A DNA stretch of 64,000 bases from Pseudoalteromonas arabiensis (GTDB lineage Bacteria > Pseudomonadota > Gammaproteobacteria > Enterobacterales > Alteromonadaceae): the NCBI RefSeq assembly GCF_001550155.1, contig NZ_LRUF01000007.1, positions 62,001 through 126,000 on the forward strand, written 5' to 3'. Every line of letters begins with the position of its first letter. Position 1 is the first letter of the stretch. The notes beneath the pieces are model-generated. The model saw only the letters and a program-made list of their open reading frames with translations, ran no database searches and was not told where the DNA came from. Shown here one piece after another: positions 36,249-47,226 of the stretch. A program made the position numbers and the translations under genes.

Positions 36249-36713
36249 ATGTTAAACCGTGAACTAATTGGACCAAGTTTATTCTTGGTCCTCTTTACCC
36301 TTTACGCCCTTGTGGCTTGGCAAATTCCACTCATGCCATTTGAAGAGTATGAAAGTGTTACTTCTGCAACCTTACCAAAAGTGTATGCCGTATTTGGTAT
36401 TGTGGTGTGTGTACTATCGATTGGCGCCAACTTATTAAAGCAAGCGCCAACAGAAAAAGCAGAGCTACTCAGTAAGGGCAACTTACTACGTACCTTTGCA
36501 CTGTTAGTGCTAATGGTTGCCTATAGTGCCATGCTCGAGCCGTTTGGCTTTTTAATTGCCACCAGTGCCTTTTTAATTGCTGGCTTTTTTATTATGGGCG
36601 AACGCCGTAAAACGGTGTTGTTGTTTGCCTCTGTGCCTGTCGCTGTGGTTTTTTGGTTTTTAATGACACAAGTACTGGGCATTTACTTAGTACCTGGCAA
36701 CCTGTGGAGTTAA
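36249..36713 (+). CDS. tctB: Tripartite tricarboxylate transporter small membrane subunit (TctB)
   Basis: 154 residues with four predicted helices: PSLFLVLFTLYALVAWQI, LPKVYAVFGIVVCVLSIGANL, LLRTFALLVLMVAYSAML and AGFFIMG/VLLFASVPVAVVFWFLM. Length and topology are those of TctB, which assists TctA. It follows tctC by 13 bases and precedes tctA by three. Confidence 0.88.
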   Translation: MLNRELIGPSLFLVLFTLYALVAWQIPLMPFEEYESVTSATLPKVYAVFGIVVCVLSIGANLLKQAPTEKAELLSKGNLLRTFALLVLMVAYSAMLEPFGFLIATSAFLIAGFFIMGERRKTVLLFASVPVAVVFWFLMTQVLGIYLVPGNLWS

Positions 36714-36716
36714 GTT

Positions 36717-38255
36717 ATGCTTGATGGAATTATGTTAGGTTTGTCGACCGTACTCGACTGGAACAACTTGTTATATGTGATTGTTGGCTGCTTTGTTGGC
36801 ACCTTCATCGGTATGCTACCTGGACTTGGTCCAATTACTGCGATTGCATTGATGATCCCGATCACTTACAGCATTGGTGCTGATTCGGGTATGATTTTAA
36901 TGGCGGGTGTTTACTACGGCGCTATATTTGGTGGCTCTACGTCTTCTATTTTGATTAATGCGCCAGGGGTTGCAGGGACAGTTGCTTCTTCATTCGATGG
37001 TTATCCTTTAGCTAAGCAAGGCAAAGCTGGTAAAGCCCTTGCCATTGCAGCCTATGCGTCCTTTATTGGTGGAACAATTGGCGCCATTTTACTGATGGTG
37101 GCTGCGCCATTATTAGCGAAAGTGTCGTTAAGTTTCCAATCACCTGATTATGTTGTACTAATGTTTTTAGGCTTAACGGCCATTGCCGCGTTCTCTAATA
37201 AAGGGCAATTTTTAAAAGCGATGATGATGACGGTATTTGGTTTAATGCTGGCAACGGTAGGGATTGATCCCTCTTCAGGTACTGAACGTTTTACCTTTGG
37301 CCAAGCCGATTTATTAGATGGCATTAGCTTTTTATTAGTGGCAATGGCGACGTTTGCATTAGCTGAGGCACTGATTAATGTGGCGCGCCCTGAGGCTGAG
37401 CCAGATAACAAGTTGGATGATCCTAATACGCCAAAAATTGGTTCAACAAAATTAACCAAAGAAGAAGTAAAAGACATGGCTCCTGTGGTTGGCCGTTCCT
37501 CTTTACTTGGTTTTATTGTCGGTGTTTTACCAGGGGCAGGGGCGACGATTGCCAGCTTTATGGCCTATGCCACGGAACGTAACCTTGCTCCAAAGGCACT
37601 GAAAGATAAATTTGGTAAGGGCTCGATGCGTGGCTTAGCAGCCCCTGAATCGGCTAATAATGCAGCCTGTACGGGTTCATTTGTACCGCTACTGACGTTA
37701 GGTATTCCTGGCTCTGGCACGACAGCGATTATGTTAGGCGCCTTAATCGCCTACGGCATTCAACCAGGTCCTATGTTAATGCAAGAAAACCCAAGCGTGT
37801 TTTGGGCTGTCATTGTCAGTATGTATTTTGGCAATATCGTACTGCTTATTCTGAACCTGCCGTTGATCCCATATTTTGCTAAAGTGCTGGCTATGCCTAA
37901 ATCGGTGCTAACCGTGATGATTTTGTTCTTTAGCTTAATTGGCGTGTATTTAGTGTCATTTAACACCTTTGATTTATTTATGATGGTGGGCTTTGCGTTG
38001 GTGGCATTAGTCCTTAGGTTGCTAGCTTTCCCGATGGCACCTTTGTTACTTGGCTTTATACTTGGCGATATGATTGAGCGAAATTTCCGTCGTGCGATGA
38101 TGATTTCAGATGGCTCATTGAGCTTTTTATGGGACCGCCCATTAACACTCAGTATTTTCGTAATTTCAATCTTAGTGTTGTTGTTCCCATTGAAAGACTA
38201 TATTGTCCAACGTCGAAAAGAAAAAGCAGCCACGCAAGCAGAGCAGCATGCGTAG
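36717..38255 (+). CDS. tctA: Tripartite tricarboxylate transporter large permease (TctA)
   Basis: A 512-residue, about twelve-helix permease. Family signatures are GTFIGMLPGLGPITAIALMIP near the N-terminus, YYGAIFGGSTSSILINAPG, and the second repeat GFIVGVLPGAGATIASFMAY with APESANNAACTGSFVPLLTLGIPGSGTTAIMLGAL. The two PGxG repeats form the cation/substrate site in this family. The kinase gene's open frame overlaps this gene's end, but its true start is 15 bases downstream. Confidence 0.94.
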   Translation: MLDGIMLGLSTVLDWNNLLYVIVGCFVGTFIGMLPGLGPITAIALMIPITYSIGADSGMILMAGVYYGAIFGGSTSSILINAPGVAGTVASSFDGYPLAKQGKAGKALAIAAYASFIGGTIGAILLMVAAPLLAKVSLSFQSPDYVVLMFLGLTAIAAFSNKGQFLKAMMMTVFGLMLATVGIDPSSGTERFTFGQADLLDGISFLLVAMATFALAEALINVARPEAEPDNKLDDPNTPKIGSTKLTKEEVKDMAPVVGRSSLLGFIVGVLPGAGATIASFMAYATERNLAPKALKDKFGKGSMRGLAAPESANNAACTGSFVPLLTLGIPGSGTTAIMLGALIAYGIQPGPMLMQENPSVFWAVIVSMYFGNIVLLILNLPLIPYFAKVLAMPKSVLTVMILFFSLIGVYLVSFNTFDLFMMVGFALVALVLRLLAFPMAPLLLGFILGDMIERNFRRAMMISDGSLSFLWDRPLTLSIFVISILVLLFPLKDYIVQRRKEKAATQAEQHA

Positions 38256-38269
38256 TACAAGGCGATAAG

Positions 38270-39892
38270 ATGAGATACACCAATAAGCTAAACCCATTTC
38301 AGCATATGGTTAAAAAGCCAAAGCGCTTAGAAACGCGACTCATTATTTGGGTTACCGGTCTATGTGTTTTACAAGCTGTGTTGTTTGGCGCTTTGGTGTA
38401 TCAGATCACAGCGCAGAGTCTACATAGCCATATGGGTGACAAGGCACTGGCGTTAGCAACGAGCATCGCATCGCGAGATGATGTACAAAAAGCGTTACTA
38501 ACACAAAAAGACCACGCAAAGCTTAATATTGAAATAGAGCAAATTCGTGAATTAACGGAAGCAAGTTTTATCGTTATTGGCGATAGCCAAACAACACGTA
38601 TTGTTCATCCTGATGCTAATAAGCTGGGTAAGCACATGGTTGGGGGTGATAGCCAAGCTGCACTAAGAGGTGAGCGCTACGTATCTATTGCGAAAGGCAG
38701 CTTAGGTGAGTCAATTCGCGGAAAAGTGCCAGTCTATTCTGAATCAGGTGAGATAATAGGGCTTGTTTCAGTGGGGTTTTTGGTGCAATCGATTGAGCCG
38801 CTCATTCGTGCTCGAAGCGCCGAAATCATGCTTTGGGGCTTATTGTTAGTGGGGTTGAGCATTTTGGCTGCGGTGTATATTGGTCAACGGGTTCGTAATG
38901 CTATTTTTGGCTTGCAACCAGATGAAATAGCACGGCTCTTTTCTGAGCAAGATGCTATTTTGAATACGGTTCGTAGCGGTATTATCGCCCTTGATCCAGA
39001 AGGCAATGTGCGTAACTTAAACCAACGTGCCTGCGAAATCCTTGGCAAACCAACTAGCTGTATCCATCAGCCACTTAAGCTTGAAGACTTACTTCCTGAA
39101 CATACCGAGTTTTTAATGCATAACCAACAGCGACCGATTGTTGGTTTTGAATTGTTTGCTGCCGATAAGCGTATTGTGTTGTCGCGATATGCATTGCAAG
39201 TGCAAGGTCAGGCGGATGGTATTTTGTTGAGTATGCGCCCTGCTGATGAGCTTGAATATTTATCGCAGCAATTAACCAAAGTGCAAGCCTTTGCTGAGTT
39301 ATTGCGGGTGCAAACGCATGATTACTCAAACAAGCTAAACTTAATTGGTGCGTTAATTCAAATGGGGCAAACGGATCAAGCTATTGAATTAATAGGTCAA
39401 GAAAGCAAAGGCTCACAAGCGCAGATCCATCATTTACTCGAAAGGATCCAAGATCCGGTACTTGCTGGGTTACTGGTCGGTAAATACCATAAAGCCCGTG
39501 AACTTAATGTAATCCTTGAGCTCAATCCTGATAGTTTACTGGGATCGATCACCCGTAAAGATATGCTGGAACGGGTTGTCTCTATACTCGGCAATTTGAT
39601 TGATAACGCAATTGAAGCTGCGATTAGAGCCAGCGATACACGTATACCCAAGGTGCGAGTTACGGTCGATGAAACCAGTAAAACCTTGCTGTTCGATGTT
39701 GAAGACAGCGGCTTTGGTTTGGGCGATGACAAGGATGTGATATTTACACCACAATACAGTTCTAAGTCAGGGGCAGAGCATGGCATAGGTCTTTATTTAG
39801 TTAAAACCAACTTAGATTCGTGTCGTGGTAGTTTAGAAATAGGTGAGTCTGATCTGATGGGGGCACGCTTAAGTGTCTACATTCCAAAATAA
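38270..39892 (+). CDS. CitA/DcuS-family sensor histidine kinase
   Basis: 540 residues: a transmembrane helix (about 26-48), a periplasmic PDC-type sensor domain (about 50-180; VIGDSQTTRIVHPDANKLGKHMVGGD and VYSESGEIIGLVSVGF are characteristic of carboxylate sensors), a second helix (about 184-204), a cytoplasmic PAS (about 225-320), and the kinase core. His 350 lies in THDYSNKLNLIGALI, and the ATPase motifs are NLIDNAIEAAI, DVEDSGFGL and GIGLYLVK. I choose ATG 38270 (AAGG upstream) over the open frame's 38129, which runs through the tctA gene. It presumably senses the substrate of the adjacent transporter. Confidence 0.9.
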   Translation: MRYTNKLNPFQHMVKKPKRLETRLIIWVTGLCVLQAVLFGALVYQITAQSLHSHMGDKALALATSIASRDDVQKALLTQKDHAKLNIEIEQIRELTEASFIVIGDSQTTRIVHPDANKLGKHMVGGDSQAALRGERYVSIAKGSLGESIRGKVPVYSESGEIIGLVSVGFLVQSIEPLIRARSAEIMLWGLLLVGLSILAAVYIGQRVRNAIFGLQPDEIARLFSEQDAILNTVRSGIIALDPEGNVRNLNQRACEILGKPTSCIHQPLKLEDLLPEHTEFLMHNQQRPIVGFELFAADKRIVLSRYALQVQGQADGILLSMRPADELEYLSQQLTKVQAFAELLRVQTHDYSNKLNLIGALIQMGQTDQAIELIGQESKGSQAQIHHLLERIQDPVLAGLLVGKYHKARELNVILELNPDSLLGSITRKDMLERVVSILGNLIDNAIEAAIRASDTRIPKVRVTVDETSKTLLFDVEDSGFGLGDDKDVIFTPQYSSKSGAEHGIGLYLVKTNLDSCRGSLEIGESDLMGARLSVYIPK

Positions 39893-39928
39893 TAAAAATG
39901 ATCAGCCTATAAATAAAAGGTAAAGAAG

Positions 39929-40657
39929 ATGACTTATTCGGTTGTCATAGTTGAAGATGAAGTCGAGGTTGCACAGCTGTTAGCGCAATATTTATTACTT
40001 CCTCATGGTATTGCAGGTCAACAAGGAGCGCGTCAAACATTACGCCAAGGGCAATATCAAGTGGTGGGTATTGCCGGTAATTTAGCGACAGCCAAAGCAT
40101 TATTACAAGCAGTTGATGCAGATTTAATTCTGCTTGATATCCACCTTCCTGACGGTAATGGTCTTGAGCTGTTAAATGAGTTGCGACGTAATGAGCTTAA
40201 AAGTGAAGTGATGCTGTTAACTGCGGCAAAAGAAGTCGAAACATTGGAAAAAGCCATGCAACTTGGTGCATGCGATTTTTTAGTTAAACCACTTATGCTT
40301 AATCGTTTAGATCAAGCTTTAGCGCGCTTTGAAGCAAGGCAGCAATGTTTGTCAGATGCAAATGAAGTCACACAATCTATGGTTGATACCCTTTTTGGTT
40401 CACAAGAGCAGCAAAAAGCGCCTGTTAGATTACCTAAAGGTGTCGATCAGCTTACTTTGCAAAAAATTCTAAAAGCATTTGAAGCGAACCTAGGAACGGA
40501 TTTTACTGCCCAGCAGATGGGTGATTTAGTTGGGGTAAGTCGCTCAACGGCTCGTCGATACCTTGAATATTTACTGGAAGCAGAAAAAGTCAGTGCTGAT
40601 CAAAGCTATGGCAGTATTGGTAGACCTGAACGCTGTTATAAAATGCTTACTGGTTAG
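39929..40657 (+). CDS. CitB/DcuR-family response regulator with an insertion in the receiver
   Basis: 242 residues: receiver with VVIVEDE acidic pocket, Asp 70 (LILLDIHLPDGNG), TAAKE and KPL; C-terminal helix-turn-helix of the CitB type (LQKILKAFEANLGTDFTAQQMGDLVGVSRSTARRYLEYL). Relative to the family, where the phospho-Asp falls near residue 54, about 16 extra residues (LLPHGIAGQQGARQTLR region, 23-39) sit between helix 1 and strand 2. This stretch is in frame and bounded by a GGTATTGC(A/C)GGT repeat 60 bp apart. It pairs with the upstream kinase to control the porin/tct genes. Confidence 0.88.
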   Translation: MTYSVVIVEDEVEVAQLLAQYLLLPHGIAGQQGARQTLRQGQYQVVGIAGNLATAKALLQAVDADLILLDIHLPDGNGLELLNELRRNELKSEVMLLTAAKEVETLEKAMQLGACDFLVKPLMLNRLDQALARFEARQQCLSDANEVTQSMVDTLFGSQEQQKAPVRLPKGVDQLTLQKILKAFEANLGTDFTAQQMGDLVGVSRSTARRYLEYLLEAEKVSADQSYGSIGRPERCYKMLTG

Positions 40658-40867
40658 ATAGCGGTGTTTTATTAGTGTGTTCGCGGATTTTATGTGATTT
40701 TTACAGCGTAAAATCATTTCAAGCTACTTTAAAAAGTACCACTTATCTTTAGCATAGAAAAATTTTATAAAATTGATTGCATTTTAAGCGACTTCGATGG
40801 TGATGTTCGCTTTAAGTAATGCTATACTCCCGCCGAATAATTTTTCGACTTTATTAAGAGTAAAATA

Positions 40868-42955
40868 ATGGCAGATTTATCGAAGTACAGAAATATTGGT
40901 ATTTTCGCCCACGTTGACGCGGGTAAAACTACCACCACTGAGCGTATCCTTAAGCTTACGGGTAAAATTCATAAGACTGGTGAGGTACACGACGGTGAGT
41001 CTACTACTGACTTCATGGAACAAGAAGCTGAGCGTGGTATTACAATCCAATCAGCAGCTGTAACTTGTGAGTGGAAAGGCCACCGCTTAAACGTTATCGA
41101 TACTCCGGGACACGTTGACTTCACAGTAGAAGTATACCGTTCACTTAAAGTACTAGACGGTGGTATCGGTGTATTCTGTGGTTCTGGTGGTGTTGAGCCG
41201 CAGTCAGAAACTAACTGGCGTTATGCGAACGAATCAGAAGTTGCACGTGTTATCTTCGTAAACAAACTAGACCGTATGGGTGCTGACTTCTACCGCGTTG
41301 TAGGTCAAGTTGAGAAAGTACTTGGTGCTAACCCACTAGTGATGACTTTACCAATCGGTATCGAAGACCAATTCTGCGGCGTTGTAGACGTACTTGAGAA
41401 AAAAGCATACGTTTGGGATGACACTGGTCTTCCTGAAAACTATGAAGTACAAGACGTTCCTGCTGACATGGTAGACAAAGTTGATGAATACCATGAAATG
41501 CTTGTTGAGTCTGCTGTTGAGCAAGACGAAGACCTAATGATGGCGTACATGGAAGGTGAAGAGCCTTCTTTAGAAGACATCAAACGTTGTATTCGTAAAG
41601 GTACTCGTGACCTTGCGTTCTTCCCAACGTTCTGTGGTTCTGCATTCAAAAACAAAGGTATGCAATTAGTACTTGATGCTGTTGTAGATTACCTACCTTC
41701 GCCTACAGAAGTTGATCCACAGCCTCTAACTGATCCTGAAACAGGTGAGCCTACTGGTGAAGTTGCTACAGTTTCTGCTGATGAGCCACTTAAAGCGCTT
41801 GCGTTCAAAATCATGGACGACCGTTTCGGTGCACTTACGTTCATCCGTATCTACGCTGGTCGCATGAAAAAAGGTGACACAGTACTTAACTCAGCAACAG
41901 GTAAAACTGAGCGTATCGGCCGTATGGTTGAGATGCAAGCTGATGACCGCAACGAGATCTCTGAAGCACAAGCGGGTGATATCATCGCTGTTGTTGGTAT
42001 GAAGAACGTTCAAACTGGTCACACTCTTTGTGATCCTAAGCACGAATGTACACTTGAAGCGATGATCTTCCCTGATCCAGTAATCTCAATCGCTGTTGCA
42101 CCTAAAGATAAAGGTGGTAACGAGAAGATGGGTATTGCGATCGGTAAAATGGTTGCAGAAGATCCTTCATTCCAAGTTGAAACTGACGAAGATTCAGGCG
42201 AAACCATCCTTAAAGGTATGGGTGAGCTTCACTTAGATATCAAAGTAGATATCCTTAAGCGTACTTACGGTGTTGAGCTAGTTGTTGGTCAACCTCAGGT
42301 TGCTTACCGTGAAACTATCACGAAAGAAATCGAAGATAGCTACACGCATAAGAAACAATCTGGTGGTTCTGGTCAATTCGGTAAGATTGATTACCGCATC
42401 AAGCCAGGTGAGCCTAACTCAGGTTTCACATTCACATCTTCAGTTGTTGGTGGTAACGTTCCTAAGGAATTCTGGCCTGCAGTTGAGAAAGGCTTCAAGT
42501 CTATGATGGAAGAAGGTGTTCTAGCTGGCTTCCCAGTATTAGACGTTGAAGTTGAGCTTTTCGATGGTGCTTTCCACGCAGTTGACTCATCAGCAATCGC
42601 GTTCGAAATCGCTGCTAAAGGCGCGTTCCGTCAGTCTATCCCTAAAGCGGGTGCACAACTTCTTGAGCCAATCATGAAAGTTGACGTATTCACTCCGGAA
42701 GACAACGTGGGTGACGTAATCGGTGACCTTAACCGTCGTCGTGGTATGATCAAAGACCAAGAAGCAGGCGCAATGGGCGTTCGCATCAAGGGTGAAGTAC
42801 CACTTTCAGAAATGTTCGGTTACATCGGTCACTTACGTACTATCACGTCTGGTCGTGGTCAGTTCTCTATGGAGTTCTCACACTACGCACCATGTCCACA
42901 GAACGTAGCTGAAACTGTAATCGCTGCAGAAAAAGAGAAAAAAGCTGCTAAATAA
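40868..42955 (+). CDS. fusA2: Elongation factor G, second type (EF-G2)
   Basis: A 695-residue translational GTPase. G1 AHVDAGKTT (14-22), switch I/II with RGITIQSAA and [13 protein letters not shown]4 NKLD, and domains II-V complete ([45 protein letters not shown]). It stands alone rather than in an rpsL-rpsG-fusA-tuf operon, and its N-terminus ([13 protein letters not shown]) is like the second EF-G of Vibrio and Shewanella. Codon use is shifted to the C-ending, fast codons of highly expressed genes (for example GGT, CGT, AAC, TTC), in contrast to neighbours. A TATACT near 40823 may be the -10. Role relative to EF-G1 is not known from sequence. Confidence 0.92.
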   Translation: MADLSKYRNIGIFAHVDAGKTTTTERILKLTGKIHKTGEVHDGESTTDFMEQEAERGITIQSAAVTCEWKGHRLNVIDTPGHVDFTVEVYRSLKVLDGGIGVFCGSGGVEPQSETNWRYANESEVARVIFVNKLDRMGADFYRVVGQVEKVLGANPLVMTLPIGIEDQFCGVVDVLEKKAYVWDDTGLPENYEVQDVPADMVDKVDEYHEMLVESAVEQDEDLMMAYMEGEEPSLEDIKRCIRKGTRDLAFFPTFCGSAFKNKGMQLVLDAVVDYLPSPTEVDPQPLTDPETGEPTGEVATVSADEPLKALAFKIMDDRFGALTFIRIYAGRMKKGDTVLNSATGKTERIGRMVEMQADDRNEISEAQAGDIIAVVGMKNVQTGHTLCDPKHECTLEAMIFPDPVISIAVAPKDKGGNEKMGIAIGKMVAEDPSFQVETDEDSGETILKGMGELHLDIKVDILKRTYGVELVVGQPQVAYRETITKEIEDSYTHKKQSGGSGQFGKIDYRIKPGEPNSGFTFTSSVVGGNVPKEFWPAVEKGFKSMMEEGVLAGFPVLDVEVELFDGAFHAVDSSAIAFEIAAKGAFRQSIPKAGAQLLEPIMKVDVFTPEDNVGDVIGDLNRRRGMIKDQEAGAMGVRIKGEVPLSEMFGYIGHLRTITSGRGQFSMEFSHYAPCPQNVAETVIAAEKEKKAAK

Positions 42956-42975
42956 TTAGCCTTTTGACCTTTATA

Positions 42976-43005
42976 AAAAAACCCGCACTCGTTGCGGGTT
43001 TTTTG
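42976..43005. terminator. Rho-independent terminator between EF-G2 and hemB
   Basis: AAAAAACCCGCACTC/GTTGCGGGTTTTTT: stem of ACCCGC with GCGGGT and flanking A/T runs, so it can end both the EF-G2 and the convergent hemB transcripts. Confidence 0.9.
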
Positions 43006-43031
43006 TTTATTAGGTTGCTGATATAAATAAC

Positions 43032-44048
<1,017 letters not shown>

Positions 44049-44057
44049 TTAATGCTC

Positions 44058-45905
44058 CTAGTCTGGTAGAGGATAACTAACTACACGATTTCGGCCTGAT
44101 TGCTTGGCATGATAGAGGGCTTTATCGGCATAGTCAGTGAATAAATTTGGGTTATTTATATCTTCAGCAATTGCGCTGTAAACGCCTGCACTTAATGTAA
44201 ATTTAATCGTTGTTCCGGCGACTATTATATCAGTGTTCTGAGCCGCTTTGCGTATTTGCTCAGCAATTTCTAATGCGCCTCTATGAGGGGTGTTGGGCAA
44301 CAGCACAACAAATTCTTCCCCGCCATATCTTGCTACATCATCAAGAGGACGTTTTAAGTGGGCTTTTATAATATTTGCAGCAGCCTGAATTGTTTGATCC
44401 CCTGTTAAATGTCCATAGTTGTCATTAATCGCTTTAAAGTGATCAATATCGAACATAATAATACTTAAGGGGGTTTGTTCGCGTCTCGAGCGGCGTATAT
44501 CCATCAATAGCTTTTTATCAAAGTAACGACGGTTTTTTGTTTTTGTTAATGCATCTTCCATATTGAGCTGCTCAAGGGCTCGGTTTTTCTCTTCAAGCTC
44601 TCTTAACGTTACTTGTAACTCAAATGTACGTTCTTCGATGTTGCTTTCTAAGTCTTGCCTCGCTTGCTCTTGTATCGCTAAACGCTCACGCATGAGGGTG
44701 TCTTGGGCTTTACTTTCGGCAAGGGCATTTTGTTGAGCACTTACTTCAGCGTCTCGCTGCATTAAAAACATTTTTATCACGGCGTAACTCAAACTAAGGC
44801 TACATATTAAGAAGCACACAAAGGTGAGTGATAACACGCCAATGTTTAAATCAAAGGGATTAAATACACCTAAGGCACTGTAAATAATGGCACAGAAAAA
44901 AGCGCTGATTGCAATCAAGTAAGCGATAGAAGGCTGCGTGTACTGATAATTATAGTGTTTAACTGATATGGCAGCAATTAAGCTAAGAAAAATGGGTAAA
45001 CTTAATAAACATAGCGACAGAGCGATATGAACGGGTACAAACCACGTGAACAGGGTGAGTAGCATTATTGCATACCCTAACCCATGTATAAGCCGACGCT
45101 TAGCTGGACCAAAAATAGCCTGTTGCAGTGGTGCAAATAAAGCGCTACTTATAAACAGCAAGCTAGGAATAGCGAGTTGCTGGAATGAGATGCCATCAGG
45201 CTGTAAGTAGCGATAACCATAGCCGTATAAGTAAGCGAGTGTGAGCCAAAGCAAAGTGAGTAATATGCCTGTATAAGCAAAATAATGTCGCCTAGAAAAC
45301 CCATATAAAACAAAGCTTGTTATGGCGAGCGACAAGATAAAACCAACCAGCAAACCATACAGTAAGTTAAACTTCGTTTTATGTTTTAGATACTCGTTTG
45401 GTGACCATAAACTTAAAGGGATACGCAGTCCTGCATCATTCTTTACTTGTAAATAGACCGTAGTATGACTTGCTTTAGGGAGTGTGAGCGATACTAGCAA
45501 AGACTCACTCTTTATTTGCCGATTAGCAAGCGGTAATGCATCGCCTATCTTTGTCACAAAAATAGTTTTAGTGCCTTGAGTATGAAGTACATTAACTTCA
45601 TCTAAGAGGGGGTTATCAATAGATAAAATAACGGGTATATCTGTAAGGGAAGTATTATTTATTGCGAGTTTTACCCAGACAGGAGTTAAGTTCATACCTA
45701 AATTAAGGGATGTTCCATCACTGTCTAGCCACTCTATTTGATTGTTATTAAGAATCTGTTGTTCAGTGCTAGGCGCAAGGGTGTACTCAACATTTAAAAG
45801 CTGCTGAGACTTGAAATCAATGCCAACATTAATAGGATTAGCCACTAAATAGGGACTGAATAAAACAACAAAGAGTACGCTACACAGTGACCATAGGCGT
45901 GTCAT
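44058..45905 (-). CDS. 7TMR-DISM diguanylate cyclase
   Basis: 615 residues: signal peptide (SLCSVLFVVLFSPYLVA), a periplasmic 7TMR-DISMED2 domain (about 25-170), seven helices (about 180-385), a coiled coil (390-450), and a GGDEF domain at the end. The active site is intact (RYGGEEFVVLL), and the product-inhibition I-site RPLD lies exactly five residues before GGEEF, so it should make c-di-GMP and be feedback-inhibited. It follows tatD by one base. The sensed signal is unknown; 7TMR-DISMED2 resembles carbohydrate-binding folds. Confidence 0.92.
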   Translation of the reverse strand: MTRLWSLCSVLFVVLFSPYLVANPINVGIDFKSQQLLNVEYTLAPSTEQQILNNNQIEWLDSDGTSLNLGMNLTPVWVKLAINNTSLTDIPVILSIDNPLLDEVNVLHTQGTKTIFVTKIGDALPLANRQIKSESLLVSLTLPKASHTTVYLQVKNDAGLRIPLSLWSPNEYLKHKTKFNLLYGLLVGFILSLAITSFVLYGFSRRHYFAYTGILLTLLWLTLAYLYGYGYRYLQPDGISFQQLAIPSLLFISSALFAPLQQAIFGPAKRRLIHGLGYAIMLLTLFTWFVPVHIALSLCLLSLPIFLSLIAAISVKHYNYQYTQPSIAYLIAISAFFCAIIYSALGVFNPFDLNIGVLSLTFVCFLICSLSLSYAVIKMFLMQRDAEVSAQQNALAESKAQDTLMRERLAIQEQARQDLESNIEERTFELQVTLRELEEKNRALEQLNMEDALTKTKNRRYFDKKLLMDIRRSRREQTPLSIIMFDIDHFKAINDNYGHLTGDQTIQAAANIIKAHLKRPLDDVARYGGEEFVVLLPNTPHRGALEIAEQIRKAAQNTDIIVAGTTIKFTLSAGVYSAIAEDINNPNLFTDYADKALYHAKQSGRNRVVSYPLPD

Positions 45906-45906
45906 T

Positions 45907-46689
45907 TTAGCCCCTAATGGAAAATAATTGCTGAAAGTTGAGTGTAGTTTGTTTTGCCACCTCAGTAAATTCGCAGCCTTTTAAATCAGCAATTTGCTGA
46001 CAGATATAGGTTAAATAACTAGGTTCATTACGACGCGATTTTGGTTTCGGTTTTATTGTTCTTGGAAGTAAAAAAGGTGCGTCTGTTTCAATCAACAAGC
46101 GCTCTAAAGGTATGCTAGGTATTAATGATTGTAATTGCTCTCCTCTGCGCTCATCACACACCCAGCCAGTAACGCCAATATAAAGACCTTTCTCTAAGTA
46201 ACGTTGTAGTGCAAACTCATCACCAGTAAAGCAGTGAAGCACTCCTTTTACACTATACTCACTAAGTATTGCGAGCATATCCTTGCTTGCATCGCGCTCG
46301 TGTAAATAGACTGGCATATTAAGTGTTTCAGCAAGAGCGAGTTGTCTTCTGAATACAGTACGTTGTACATCGCGAGGTGAAAAATCACGGTTATAATCGA
46401 GTCCACACTCACCAATAGCAACGACTTCTGGGTGACTTGCTAGTAAGGTTAGCTGCTGTTCTAAAGCTGTATCAGCCGTTTTTGCATCATGGGGATGAAT
46501 ACCTGAGGTGCACAGCAGGGAGTGGCGTTTTGCAAGTTCTAATGATGCTTGGCTGCTCTGTAAATCACAGCCAATCAATAGCATCTGTTTTACTCCGGCT
46601 TGAGCTGCACGTTGTAACACTTCATCATGATGCTCATCAAATTGATGATTGCTTAAGTTGACGCCAGCATCAACAAGCTCAATAGTCAT
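45907..46689 (-). CDS. tatD: TatD family hydrolase/DNase
   Basis: 260 residues of an amidohydrolase-fold metal nuclease. DAGVNLSNHQFD and GIHPHDAK carry His ligands, GECGLDYNRDF the Glu, LHCFTGDEF a His, and ETDAPFLLPR the Asp. TatD has 3'-5' exonuclease activity and is not required for Tat export despite its location downstream of tatABC. Its ATG overlaps the stop of the preceding gene by one base (TAATG), indicating translational coupling. Confidence 0.9.
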   Translation of the reverse strand: MTIELVDAGVNLSNHQFDEHHDEVLQRAAQAGVKQMLLIGCDLQSSQASLELAKRHSLLCTSGIHPHDAKTADTALEQQLTLLASHPEVVAIGECGLDYNRDFSPRDVQRTVFRRQLALAETLNMPVYLHERDASKDMLAILSEYSVKGVLHCFTGDEFALQRYLEKGLYIGVTGWVCDERRGEQLQSLIPSIPLERLLIETDAPFLLPRTIKPKPKSRRNEPSYLTYICQQIADLKGCEFTEVAKQTTLNFQQLFSIRG

Positions 46690-47225
46690 TAGTTAGTACG
46701 TTTTACGCGAATAGAGCGATTTTGGCCTTTGATTTTCAATAAGAAAGAGTTGAAAACACCACGTTCAATTATCACTGTGTCATTTGCTTTTAAGCGCATA
46801 CGATCAGAGCCTACTTGACGCCATTGCTGACCGTTATCAAGCTCAATAATGAGTTCACCATAAGCAGCCTGTTCAACACTTTTAACAACCGCGCTGATTT
46901 CGTCATCGTTCTCTTTTGTGACTTCTTTGTGCTCTAAACCAAAGTTGTCATTTTTCGCTTGGATAGGTTGTTGAGTAGGTGCTGCCGCTACAACCGCTTT
47001 AGTATCCGTAGCAGAAGAGCTGGTTGCGGCAGGTTTTTCTAGCTGTTTTTTGGCTGCAGGCTTTGTTAGTGATTTACCTGCCATGATGTTGTCGTAGCAA
47101 AGTAAACGATTAAAATCATTTTCAACGAAAGTGCAGGCTTGAAGTGCTTGGATATTTACTTCGTTAGCGTGCGCAGTGCCAGTAATCGTGAAAAGTGCAA
47201 CGATGGGAATGAGTTGTTTTTTCAT
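46689..47225 (-). CDS. Secreted protein of unknown function in the tat operon
   Basis: 178 residues with a signal peptide (PIVALFTITGTAHA). A short N-terminal block follows with paired Cys (ACTFVENDFNRLLCYDNIMAG), a pattern seen in several small secreted proteins including VasI-like ones, then a low-complexity Ala/Lys/Thr linker (about 55-95) and a C-terminal beta-rich domain (ISAVVKSVEQAAYGELIIELDNGQQW...GQNRSIRVKR). I do not recognise a defined family. It lies one base after tatC and overlaps tatD, so it is part of the operon; whether it relates to Tat export is not shown. Confidence 0.7.
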   Translation of the reverse strand: MKKQLIPIVALFTITGTAHANEVNIQALQACTFVENDFNRLLCYDNIMAGKSLTKPAAKKQLEKPAATSSSATDTKAVVAAAPTQQPIQAKNDNFGLEHKEVTKENDDEISAVVKSVEQAAYGELIIELDNGQQWRQVGSDRMRLKANDTVIIERGVFNSFLLKIKGQNRSIRVKRTN

Positions 47226-47226
47226 T

